From: Poronia punctata | Lineage: Eukaryota; Ascomycota; Sordariomycetes; Xylariales; Xylariaceae | Assembly: GCA_022579005.1 (NCBI GenBank) | Contig: MU401455.1 | Span: forward strand, 124,001-188,000 | Direction of reading: 5' to 3' | DNA: 64,000 bases | Part shown: in pieces, positions 32,967 through 43,842 of the stretch | How positions within the stretch are numbered: position 1 is the stretch's first letter | How the letters are laid out: every line of letters starts with the position of its first letter | Position numbers and translations under genes: made by a program | Notes under the pieces: model-generated | What the model was told of the DNA's origin: nothing | What the model saw: only the letters and a program-made list of their open reading frames with translations | Database searches by the model: none

Positions 32967-35900
32967 ATGTCGGTGCGCAATAACCCGTTTGCGCGCATGG
33001 GCTCCCCGTCCCCATCGCCAGGCCCCAATAATAACTCGAGCAGGCCAAAGTCGGCTTTATTCTCCAATCAGACGTCATTCACTGGCGCAATACCAGGTTC
33101 CCGGGCACACAGCCGGTCGCAGTCTTATGTCTCCCTGGGTGTCAATACGGCACCCGTTAATGGGCACGGGGCCCGGACGCAGCGAACCGATTCCAAAAGC
33201 CTAGCCCCCGGCTCGACAACGTTTGCCCCTTCATTCATCAAGACCGAAGACTTGCGAAGGAGTATAGATATAGTCAGAGGTATCGAGGGGGAGAACGACT
33301 TTTCCGGGAAACGATATGTCTGGCTTAAGGATCCCCAGGCTGCCTTTATTAAAGGCTGGGTCGTGGAGGAATTAGAGGGCGGTAGACTTCTCGTTCAGTG
33401 TGACGATGGGAGTGTAAGTGGGCTGGCTGACGATGTCTGAAGGAAGCCGTATACTGACCTTTCTTCCCAGCAACGTGAAGTCGATGGCGAAAGCGTGGAT
33501 AAAGTCAACCCCGCTAAATTCGACAAGGCGAATGACATGGCCGAGTTGACCCATCTGAACGAAGCATCCGTCGTTCACAATCTTCACATGAGATACCAGA
33601 CCGACCTTATCTACACATACTCGGGACTCTTCTTAGTCACAGTAAATCCGTACTGTCCTCTTCCAATATATACCAACGAGTACATAAACATGTACAAGGG
33701 CCGGAGTCGTGAAGACACGAAACCACATATCTTTGCCATGGCAGACGAAGCATTCCGGAACCTGGTCGACGAGGGCGAGAACCAGAGCATACTGGTTACA
33801 GGCGAATCGGGCGCAGGAAAGACGGAAAACACGAAGAAAGTGATCCAATACCTTGCTGCTGTGGCCCACTCCGAGTCTTCTGTCAAGAGCAGAGGGCAGC
33901 ATTCCAACCTTTCGCAGCAGATCTTGCGAGCAAATCCTATACTCGAAGCGTTTGGTAACGCGCAGACTGTTCGCAACAACAATTCATCCCGTTTCGGAAA
34001 ATTCATTCGCATCGAATTCACCCGGAATGGGTCCATCGCTGGTGCCTTTATCGACTGGTATTTGCTAGAGAAGTCGAGAGTCGTTCGGATCAACTCGCAG
34101 GAGCGTAACTACCATATTTTCTACCAACTATTAGCCGGCGCCAATAAAAATATGCGGCGCGACTTTTTGCTCGATGATTTCGACGTGGGTGACTTTGTGT
34201 ACACACGGGAAGGCCACGACACCATTGCCGGGGTCTCGGACATGGACGAGTGGAGCTCGTTGCTAGAAGCCTTCCACGTGATGGGACTGTCAGACGAGGA
34301 ACAATGCGATATACTCCGCACGGTGGCGGCAGTGCTGCATCTCGGAAATATCTCGGTCGTCAAGGAAAGTCGCATGGCGGACCAGGCCCGTCTAGCGCCC
34401 GAGGCCAAAGAGGTGGCAAGACGCGTATGTGCCCTTCTGGGTATACCACTGGAGCCGTTCCTCAAAGCTCTTCTACACCCCAAGGTCAAGGCGGGCCGGG
34501 AATGGGTGGAAAAAGTGCAGACACCGGAACAGGTACGGCTCGGAATAGACGCGCTTGCAAAGGGCATTTACGAGCGTGGATTTGGGGACCTTGTCACTAG
34601 AATCAACCGTCAACTGGACCGGACCGGAATGGGCCTGGACGACTCTCACTTCATCGGTGTGCTCGATATCGCCGGTTTTGAGATTTTTGAGGAGAACAGT
34701 TTCGAGCAACTCTGTATCAACTACACGAATGAAAAGCTACAACAGTTCTTCAACCATCACATGTTCGTCCTGGAGCAAGAGGAGTATGCGCGAGAGCAGA
34801 TCGAATGGAAATTCATCGATTTCGGCCGCGACCTCCAGCCGACGATCGATCTGATCGAACTATCCAACCCCATCGGCATATTCTCCTGCTTGGACGAGGA
34901 CAGTGTGATGCCCAAAGCGACGGATAAGTCTTTTACCGAAAAACTCAACTCGTTGTGGGACAAGAAATCGACCAAATATCGGCCTTCTCGGCCTGGTCCC
35001 CGCCAAGGCTTTATCCTTACGCACTACGCTGCAGAAGTCGAGTACACGACGCAGGGCTGGCTGGAGAAGAACAAGGATCCTCTGAACGACAACGTCACGC
35101 GGTTGTTGGCCGCGTCCACCAATGGACACATTGCCAACATGTTTGCCGACTGTGCCCAAGCTGACGATGAGGAGGGAAACTCTCGGAGCCGGGTCAAAAA
35201 GGGGCTTTTCCGCACCGTTGCCCAACGTCACAAGGAGCAGCTTTCCAGCCTCATGTCTCAGCTTCATCTGACCCATCCCCACTTCGTCAGGTGCATTCTT
35301 CCCAACCACAAGAAGCGTCCTAAACAGTTCAACGCGTTACTTGTACTAGACCAGCTGAGGTGCAACGGTGTGCTCGAGGGAATAAGAATCGCTCGGACCG
35401 GCTTCCCCAACCGACTCTCGTACAGCGAGTTCCGCCAGCGCTACGAAGTCCTCTGTCGAGAGATCCCCAGGGGTTACGTGGAAGGGCAGGCAGTTGCATC
35501 TCTAATGCTGGACAAGCTTGGGATCGACAAGTCCCTCTTCCGTGTCGGTATCACAAAAGTCTTCTTCCGAGCTGGCGTGCTGGCGGAATTAGAAGAGCAA
35601 CGCGAGGCTGTGATTACCGAGATCGTGTCCCGCTTTCAGTCGATTGCCCGTGGCTACATTCAACGCCGGATCGCTTTCAAGAGGCTCTATCGGACCGAGG
35701 CGACACAAATCATACAACGCAACTTCAACGTCTACCTTGAGCTGTGCGAGAATCCGTGGTGGCAACTTCTCACCAAGATGAAGCCCTTGCTCGGCGCCAC
35801 TCGGACGGCTGTGGAGGTGAGGCGGCGTGACGAGCAGATCCGCGAGTTGAACGAGAAGATGCGACAAGAGTCTGAAAACCGTACGCGACTGGAAGAGGAA

Positions 35901-38900
35901 CGTCGGAACTGCCACGCCGAGCTCATGCGGACACAGCAAATCCTCGAGAGTGAGCGAGCACTAGCACTCGACAAGGAAGAGATCTTCAAGAGGCTCCAAC
36001 TCCGGGAAGTCGAGCTCGAAGAGGAACTAAAGGGTGCTATTGATGATCAAGAGAAGCTGGAAGACCAACTCGACGATCTCCTCGACGCCAAGAAGAAGGC
36101 CGAGCAAGACGTGGAAACGTATCGATCTCAACTCGAGCAAGCCGCAGCACTCATTGCTCGTCTCGAGGAGGAGAAATCACGGCTGGATGCCAGGGCAGCC
36201 GACCTGGAAGCCAAGCTAGACGAAATGTCGCGGAAACAAGCAGACAGGAGTGCGCAAGAAGCCGCTTTGGAAGACGAGATCAAGATGCTCCAGAGCCAAC
36301 TTTCCCTCAAGGATCGCAAAGTTCGAGACCTCGAAGGCAAGCTTCTAAAACGTGATCAAGACGCAGATATCAAGCTTGCGGCTACGCAAAAAGAGTTGCA
36401 ATCCTTGAAGGTCCGGGAATCTACCGTCTCTCGGGAAAATCGCGAGATACAGCAGCAATTATCGCAGCTGTCCAAGACGTCGACCGAGTATGAAGAGCTC
36501 GTGCGGAAAAAGGAGAGCGAGCTTGCGCTATTACGAGGCGACAACAAGAAATTCGAAATGGAGCAGCGGAGCTTCGAGGAGCAGAAGAAGTCGTTGTTGG
36601 CCGAAAAAGAAAAGACGACGACGCGCCTGCACGAAATCCAGGCAGAGATGGAAGCAATGAAGTCACAATGGTCTCAACTTCAACGCGAGGCCGAAGACGC
36701 CAAACAACTGCTTCAGGCGCGACTTTCCGAGGACGCGCAGGCAAACCAGAATCGCGAGGTACTAGAGTCGCAGATCAAGGACCTAAAAGACCAACTCTAC
36801 AAGACGCAAGCAGATCTCAGCAAGGAGCGCCAGTCGAGAGACGACGTCGCCCTTCTTTCCCAACACCAATACCAAGAGTTGCAGAACGAACACGAACAGC
36901 TGAAGGAGGCCAAGATCACTATAGAAAAGGAACTCTACCTCCAGCAGGACGCGATGCGGCGCACGATGGAGGCTCGAGCGACGGCAGAGAAGGAACGAGA
37001 CGAAGCTCGCGACGAGATTAGGCGACTGCGCATAGCCAAGTCCCAGGCTGAGGAGGCCCGTCTCGATGCCGAAGAGGCGGCCGATCGACAAGCTATGCGT
37101 GTAGCGCGCGAGCGGGAAGCCCGACTGCAGAAAGACCTGGACGCGTCTCAGGAGCGCCTCAAGTGGTACGAGGAAGAATGTGAGAAGCTCAACCACCAGG
37201 TAGAGGACCTGAACAGATTCATGGTGGAATCTGGCGAGTACGGTCTGAAGAACGACCAGGCCAAGGAACGGCTGGAACGAGAACTCGTCACGGTCAAGGG
37301 GCGACTGACGGCTTCGGAGAACGACAACCGCGCCCTTCTCAACAAGCTACAGCAAAAGGGGCTGGAGATTGCTCGCTCTACGTCGAGGGCTAGTGAGGCC
37401 TCGAGAGCCAAGATTGTCAGCCTACAGCGCGAAAAGACTCGACTGGAGGAGCTCAACACGAAGCTCAACAAGCAGCTCGGAGAATCCACCCTGACCATGG
37501 CCGGCTTGGAAAAGAAGGTTGAGAAGCTACAGCTCAATGTCGAGGACCTGAACCACGAAGTCGCTCGGGAGGTGCAGTCCAACCGCAACGCAGAAAAGGC
37601 ATCTTCCACCTTTACAGTCCAACTAGCCGAGGCCAACCGAACCATCGACTCGGAGCGGCAGCTGAGGACGCAAGCCCAATCGACGGTCCGCACACTGCAA
37701 AGCACGGTTGATTCCCGGGACCAAGAGGTCAGGGAGTTACGCGACCAGATACTGAGAGTGCTGAAGGCTGTTGATCCCGAAGTTCCCATCTCCACCCAAG
37801 TCGACGGACCTCACGATAAGATCATGAGCAAGAACTTTGAGATGATTAGGAAGATTGAGGAGCTGCAACAGAATCTACGAGTCCAAACGGCTGCTCGGGC
37901 CAACGCCGAGGCTCAGCTGACTGAGGCGCGCAACCAACGGAGCCAGTCTCCCACAAGACCAAGGCTTGAAGAGATACATCCCAACGAGGCTCCGTTCAAC
38001 GGCTCGCCGCAGAGAAAGGCCAAGCTCACGGCGAGACGCTACTCGAACACGTCGACGCCAACACGTCGGGTTGCAAATAATGAGAATGAAATCATTCCGG
38101 ACTCGGGTAGGTCCGACCGGACCGCCGACATCCTCAGCTTCAACAACCGGCAAGACTTGAAGACGGAAGTGGAGGAGCTGCAGAACCAGCTCCAGCTGGC
38201 CCAGATGCAGAATCGACATCTCCAGAGCCAGCTGGACCGAGCTACGCCTTCTCGGGACCTCGATTACGACAACAGCCCTTCGGTCCGACGCATGCAGAAG
38301 TTGGAGAAGGCGAACAACCGTCTACACGACATGCTGGACGATTCGGCCAAGAAGGTCTCCCACCTGGAAAGGGCAATGAAGACTGGCGAGCTGTCTCTGC
38401 GCGACATCCAGATGAAATCTCACGAGGAAATATTGGATTTGCTCAACAGTCAAGAAGAGTCACGGAAGTCGCTGTTGTATAGCCATAACGATGCTATCGC
38501 CGAGCTCACGGATGTAAAGGAACACTACGAGAAGATGCGACATGATCGTGCCAACCTCGAGGTAGAGCTTCGCGACGTCAAGGCAGACCTGCAAGAGATG
38601 AGCGCGGCCAGAGAACAAGAAGCGGCGAGCCGAAGCCAGCTTCTGGAAGAATATGCCGACCTGCAGATTCGCTTGGACGCCGAAATGTCCAAATTGGCCG
38701 ATGTTTCCTCCAGTCTCGAGACTTACAAGAATCGTGCCGAAGAATACTTTAGCAAGCTCGAGCAAGCCGAGATTGCCGTCTTGAAGGCGAATCGTGCCGA
38801 GCAATTTGCCAAGGCTCAGGCGAAAGAGGCCGAAGAGGCGTATGCGGACATCATGTCGCAACGGAACAAGTCGGACGGCAGCATGGAAGATATGCAGATA

Positions 38901-40358
38901 GCCAACCAACGCCTCGAGGAGAAGCTGGAGGACATGTCGACCGAGTTGGAGACTGCTGTCCAGGCTAAGAGACGGCTGCAGCACGAACTCGAGGACTACC
39001 GGAACCAGAGAGCAATCGAGAACGAGGACAGGGAGCTCAGCATGGAACAGACCCGCAAGAAGTACCAGGCCGAGTTTGCCGCCCTGACAAAGGAGCTAGA
39101 CTTGGCACGGGAGGAGAAGCTTTACAAGCAGACGGAGATTGCCCGGCTACGGGAAGAACTCGAAGAGCTGCGGGCCAAGTGGGACGACGAAGTGCTCAAC
39201 AGCACTACCTGGTCCAAGGAGAAGTCCCGGCTCGAGGCCACGCTCTCCGACGTCATTTCTTCTCGTGACGAGGCCGTCAGCGCTCATAACGAAGCCCAGG
39301 GCAAGGTGGTATCACTCTTGTCCCAAGTCCGCAGCCTCCGAGCAGCCGTGGATGACATCACGGCCGAGCGCGACGCCCTCACGCGGGAGAAACGCGGGAT
39401 CGAGGCCCGTCTAAAGGAAGCCAAGGCAGGTCTAGACGACCTGTCCAAGAGCGAGAGTCCCGCTCTTCGAAACGCGGCCAGCACGGACAAGCAGATGCTC
39501 GAACTCAAATCTAGCCTGGCCCAACAGCAAGACATAGCGGCGGCGGCGATTGAGAAGATGAGAAGGGCAGAGTCACTGTCGACGGAAATGCAAAAGGAGA
39601 TTATAGCAGAGCGCGAGAGCAATGCCGAGTTATCTAAGCAAAAGGCGGCTCTCGAGAAGAGTCTGAGCGAGATTCAAGTCCGGTTGGTGGATTTGGAGAC
39701 GAAGGGTTATTCGAATGGGAGTCAGGATATCAAGTTCTTGAGCAAGCGGATTCAGGAGGTTAGTTTTTTTTTCCTTTTTTTCTTTACTTGCCCGTAAAAC
39801 TAAAACTCACGACACCCGACGCTAACTGTTTACAAAAATGCACAGCTCGAGACACAACTCGAAACCAAGGAAAACGAGCGATCGCAATCCCAACGTTCGG
39901 CAAGGAACGTAGACCGCGTCATGAAAGACTTGCAATCACAAGTCGAACGAAAAGATAAGCAAGCGGCGCAGTTAAACGACGACATTTCGAGATTACGGGA
40001 CAAAGTCGGCAAACTCCTACAGACGATTGACGATCTCCAAGCTAGCGAGAGTAATAACCAGCTCGCGGCCCGAAGAGCTGAAAGAGAGTTGAGGGAAGAA
40101 AAGGAGAAGGCGTTACGGTTGGAAAGAGAGTTGGAGGGTTGGAAACATTTACGGATGGAAAAGGGGAGTGTCAATGGTGGCGGGAGTGTGAGGTTTGGCG
40201 GAGGGGAGGGGAGAAGGGTTAGTTCGATAAGGAATGGATATGGGATTATGGAGGAGGATGATGTGGTTAGTTTGAGTGGTGGTACGGGAATTGTTGAGGT
40301 CCCTAGGAGGAAGAGTAGTCTTAGAAGGACGCCGAGCTTTACTAAGGGGTTTTTGTAA
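32967..40358 (+). CDS. Class II myosin heavy chain
   Basis: Conventional (type II) myosin heavy chain of 2,415 aa, an actin motor for contractile ring and septum formation. Exons: 32967-33413, 33471-39758 and 39846-40358, all joined in phase 0. The Ser-rich N-terminus (1-80) is followed by the myosin SH3-like fold (about 95-150). The motor domain (about 160-850) has P-loop GESGAGKT near 261, switch I NNNSSRFGKF and switch II DIAGFEIFEENSFEQLCINY. The actin-binding segment LMSQLHLTHPHFVRCILPN and the converter follow. A neck follows with an IQ-like segment (FQSIARGYIQRR). From about 890 to 2330 it is a nearly continuous heptad coiled coil, with a Pro/Ser break near 1640. The C-terminus is Gly/Ser/Arg-rich, possibly phosphorylated. 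The size is typical for filamentous ascomycete myosin II, larger than yeast Myo1. Reading through intron 2 would stop within about 15 codons. Confidence 0.96.
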
Positions 40359-40550
40359 GTGATGAAACTGGGTCAGGGGGGGGGGGGTGGAGTCGGGGTT
40401 TCCTTTTTTTTTTTTTTTCTTCCCCTTTTTAGCATGGGGTTGAAAGGCGTTGTTGTTTGTCTTGGGGGTATTTTAGGGGGATAGCATAGGTGTATGGTAT
40501 TAGGCATGTCAAAGTCAAATCAAGTCAGAAAAGGGGGTTGGTTGGTTTGG

Positions 40551-40660
40551 TATGGCATGGCATGGCATGGCATGGTATTCCGGAATGAAGGGAGAAAAGA
40601 AAGAAGGAAGAGGAATTTTCTTTTAATATGAATGAATATGAATATGAATATGAATATGAG
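40551..40660. repeat. CATGG and TGAATA microsatellites
   Basis: A CATGG pentamer array spans about 40551-40575, and an AATATG/TGAATA array about 40625-40660. Both lie directly downstream of the myosin stop and may be part of its 3' untranslated region. Confidence 0.75.
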
Positions 40661-40904
40661 AGAGTTTCAATGAAATGATGGTTTTTGGGGGGTTTGTCTG
40701 TTTAATACTTTATCCTAACGGGAATTTTCTTGTTCTGGTCCCCTTTTCCCCTAAAAAAAATAAAAAAAGGCTGCGGGAAAGGGGGGGCGGGGTCATTGCT
40801 CTTGTATTCATTTGTACTACTAGCTACCTACGTACACGTAAGTAATCCGTGACTGAGAGACACAAATCACATGTTGTTTGCGTAACACGGACACGGAGTA
40901 CCTA

Positions 40905-41020
40905 TGACTGACTGACTGACTGACTGACTGACTGATTGACTGACGGGTGGGTGCTTATGGAGCGGTAGATACGGGTGTGGAAAGGAATAGAATAGAATAG
41001 AATGAATGAATGAATGAATG
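40905..41020. repeat. TGAC, AATAG and TGAA tandem repeats
   Basis: Ten TGAC units (one TGAT variant) occupy 40905-40944. An AATAG array followed by a TGAA array occupies about 40985-41020. Confidence 0.8.
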
Positions 41021-41277
41021 GGAAGTAGAGGGGTCATGGGGAGAAATAGGGGGAAGGAGAGCGGAATGTTATATAAGAAAGGGGGATAGGGGAAAGGGGG
41101 ATAGGGATTGGGATACTTTTTTTATTATCGTATAATGTAAGGTATTTTAGCTAACAAACAAAGAAGGCAGAGAGAGGGGAGGCTTATTAATATCGTACAA
41201 ATGTAACGGACAAATAAATACGTATACGTGGCTACCTTCTAAGTACCTACCTACACTGGGTAACGTTACTGTTGTGG

Positions 41278-41424
41278 CTATGACTATGACTATGACTATG
41301 ACTATGACATATATATACACGTTCACCATTTTACACGTACACGTATACGTATACGTATACGTAGAATATCTAGGCAAACAGACAAACAAGCAAGCAAACA
41401 AACAAGCAAAACAAATAAATAAAT
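41278..41424. repeat. CTATGA, CGTATA and CAAA/CAAG tandem repeats
   Basis: CTATGA units at about 41278-41308, palindromic CGTATA units at about 41341-41363, and CAAA/CAAG/AAAT units at about 41371-41424. They are close together and of unrelated sequence. Confidence 0.75.
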
Positions 41425-41710
41425 GCCTTAGGATATAGTATGTAGATAGAGAGATCTAGGTTAGGTAGTTGTTTTTTTAGCTTTTAGGTGAGTGAGGATG
41501 TATTGTACGCTATTGTGTTGTGTTGTTTGTTAGGGCTTAGGTATTTCCGAACCTCGTAGTCTTGACGGGCCGACCCGGTAGTTACCTGAGTAAATACGTG
41601 CTCGTTCTTATCTTGAATAGCTAACCTAACCTACATAACTTACACTGCAGTTTTACTCGGTATGTGGTGTAAACAAAGGTGAGGAAACGGGGAAAGAACT
41701 TGTCTCCGCG

Positions 41711-41738
41711 NNNNNNNNNNGACCCCCCCCCCCCCCCC

Positions 41739-41781
<43 letters not shown>

Positions 41782-41821
41782 CCCCCCCCCCACCCCCCCC
41801 CCCCCCCCCCCCCCCCCCCCC
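41711..41821. repeat. Assembly gap (10 N) plus ~99-nt poly-C tract
   Basis: Positions 41711-41720 are N. From 41723 to 41821 the sequence is C, broken only at 41739 (A), 41779 (T) and 41792 (A). Ten N is a conventional placeholder, so the true distance is unknown. The tract may be real or a sequencing-extension artefact at a contig end. Confidence 0.9.
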
Positions 41822-41891
41822 TTTTTCCGTTGTTAGAGAGAGAGGGGGTAAAGTTAGAGGATTAGAGTAGAATAGTTACGATATTTCCGGC

Positions 41892-42034
41892 TCCTCTCTC
41901 TCTCTCTCTCTTTTTAAAAAAGAGAAAGATTTATAAGAATTTGATGAAGAGGTAGGCTAGGTTGGTCTCTTGACCTTTATTCTCTGACTCACTTACATGT
42001 CTACTTCCTCCCTCTCTCCCTCTCTCTCTCTCTC
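41892..42034 (+). promoter_or_regulatory. CT-dinucleotide tracts before the gene at 42298
   Basis: CT runs at about 41892-41911 and 42007-42034 precede the small unknown gene by 260-400 bp. Pyrimidine tracts are common just upstream of fungal transcription starts; here they could equally be neutral microsatellites. Confidence 0.35.
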
Positions 42035-42297
42035 TGCCTTGTTTTTCTTGTAGGACTAAGAGTCTTCTTTTTCGGTGACGGTTAGTTTGCGTAGCAAAGT
42101 GTCCCGGCGGGTATTATTCTGTGAATAATCCCTTTCTTTCTGTGTAAGAATGAAATGAGTATTTCATAGAGGGAGAGGGAGAGGGACAGGGACAGGGGGA
42201 AGTTGTCTTTTTCTTTTTTTGTAGATACTAGACTAGAACTTACAAGTCTTTCTGAAGATAGTTTTGAGCCAAAAGAAAAAGAAAAAGAGTGAAAAAA

Positions 42298-43213
42298 ATG
42301 CCGTACAGAATCCACAACTACCCGGAAGAAAGATACGTGTCGTTTGATCAGAATACCCCGTGTGTCGAGTGTCATGAGAAACACAAGAAGCAACAGTCCG
42401 GGCTTATTCAACAGATTCTTTTTGGTAGTGGTGGAGTGCCTACTCGTTGTAGACATCATAAAGGGAGGAGCGATGAGGAGGCTGGCTTCTTCACTCCTGG
42501 TGGGTGGGGAGGACATGTTAAGGGGATGGCTAGACGGAAGGGTTGTGTAAGTTTTTTTTTTTTCCTTTTTTTTGTCTGTTTCGTTCATATCAGAGAGACT
42601 GGGGGTTTATGTCCTAGCTCGGACGTTGTGTAGTAGATCTATAAGGGGTGATCTCCCGGGTATTCTTGATGTAAGAGGGGCTCGGAAAGGGAGAGAACAT
42701 CTGACTGACTCCATCCTCTATACATACCCCTTTCCCTACCCCTATTCTTTTGATTACTAACTTCCCTCCCAGAAAAACAAGACCCACCACGCCCTCGCCT
42801 TCCGACCAGGCATCCCAGTATCCAACCTCAATTTCCATCCCGCAATCGAAACAACTTCCCAAATCCCCGAAATCATCTACCTCAACGATAATCCATGCCT
42901 CGCGGTCCGAACCAAACTTCCCGAAAGATGTCGTGGTAGGACGCCAAGGGGTCGATTCCCTGATCACAACAACAACAACAGCACCACCCAAGAACCGGAA
43001 CCGGAACCGGAACAGGAACAGGAACAGCCGGGTATTGTCGACGTCATAAACGTCGTCCATCCAGAAGATTGGCACATCCCAGGGTTGGGATATGCGAATT
43101 TGCCGCCGTGGGTTTATGAAGATGTACCGCAGTGGCCGATGCCGTCGCGGTCGTCGTCAGGGGATACGTCGTGGCATACTGCTAGGACGTCTCCGAGCTC
43201 ACCAAGGACATGA
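42298..43213 (+). CDS. Hypothetical protein, 229 aa, family not recognised
   Basis: Two exons, 42298-42546 and 42773-43213. The 226-nt intron has a GTAAGT donor, a TACTAAC branch site and a CAG acceptor, and both sides are open and in phase. The N-terminal half (MPYRIHNYPEERYVSFDQ) holds a possible metal-binding arrangement: CVECHEKH near residue 22, then CRHH near 51. A Gly-rich stretch GFFTPGGWGGHVKG follows. Exon 2 carries Asn and Glu-Pro/Glu-Gln repeats (EPEPEPEQEQEQ). It ends with a Trp/Pro-rich segment (DWHIPGLGYANLPPWVYEDV) and a Ser-rich tail. No signal peptide or membrane segment. The strong splice signals and the 147-codon second frame argue that it is real. Function unknown. An ORF track alone would end it at 42633 by reading into the intron. 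Confidence 0.65.
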
Positions 43214-43842
43214 TGATGATGAGGCGGATGGACAGGCAACGCAGTGGTTGGTGTCTTTCGAGTGGGGATAAGGAATATGGTTAGACTGAATAGCGAATAT
43301 ATTTATATTGATATTGAGTAAGGGTGTTAACGATGCAGTATACACAGCTCCTAGTAATTAGTACTCGTGCAGAGAGTGTAGGTTACCGCCACGTGATGCT
43401 TTCAGAATAGGTTGATGATCGATACAGTGCGGCGTACAACACAAGAGTATACACGCTGTGCCAACCTTAAAGTAGGACCCATACCTATTAGGTAAGTACC
43501 TAAGTAACGCGCCAAGCAGGTGGCGGGAGTCCAGGGCCAAACACGCGTCCGCGTCACGTCACTAGTGATAACTTCAAGTCAGAGGTCACGATGAAGACAA
43601 GTAGAAGATCGAAAATTCAAAACATCAAGTTCGATAGTTTTATTTTCCCATGTTCCACCGGGTATTATTACCTATTAATACAAAAAAAAAACCCCATTAT
43701 CCATTCTCTTCCTCCATCTCTTTGTGTTCGCATTTTGAATCCCAATATAGACGCCGCCTAACTATGCAAATATACTCTTTATATGTATAAGGGAATAATG
43801 TGTCTGATTTGCCTCATTTAGGGCAATGTAAGGAAGGGTCCT
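43214..43842. other. Convergent spacer between the 42298 gene and the adhesin
   Basis: A 629-bp AT-rich spacer with the 3' ends of both convergent genes. It contains a GGTAAGTACCTAAG word near 43491. Nothing else is seen. Confidence 0.55.

Larger units (their letters stand above)
40359..42297. other. 1.9 kb microsatellite-dense intergenic region with assembly gap
   Basis: Spacer between myosin II and the small unknown gene. It contains G and T homopolymers, at least six different short tandem repeats, a 10-N gap and a poly-C tract. A CT-rich leader lies before 42298. No protein-coding frame is convincing; the ORF over the poly-C is an artefact of CCC codons. Confidence 0.7.

Noticed and set aside
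37148..37795. Long open frame (215 codons) on the minus strand inside the myosin gene
   Set aside because: Antisense shadow of GC-rich heptad coding sequence; composition is mirror-like (Ser/Arg-rich) and the sense frame is clearly real.
41679..41870. Proline-rich ORF over the N gap
   Set aside because: Produced by CCC codons of the poly-C tract and unknown bases; not evidence of a gene.
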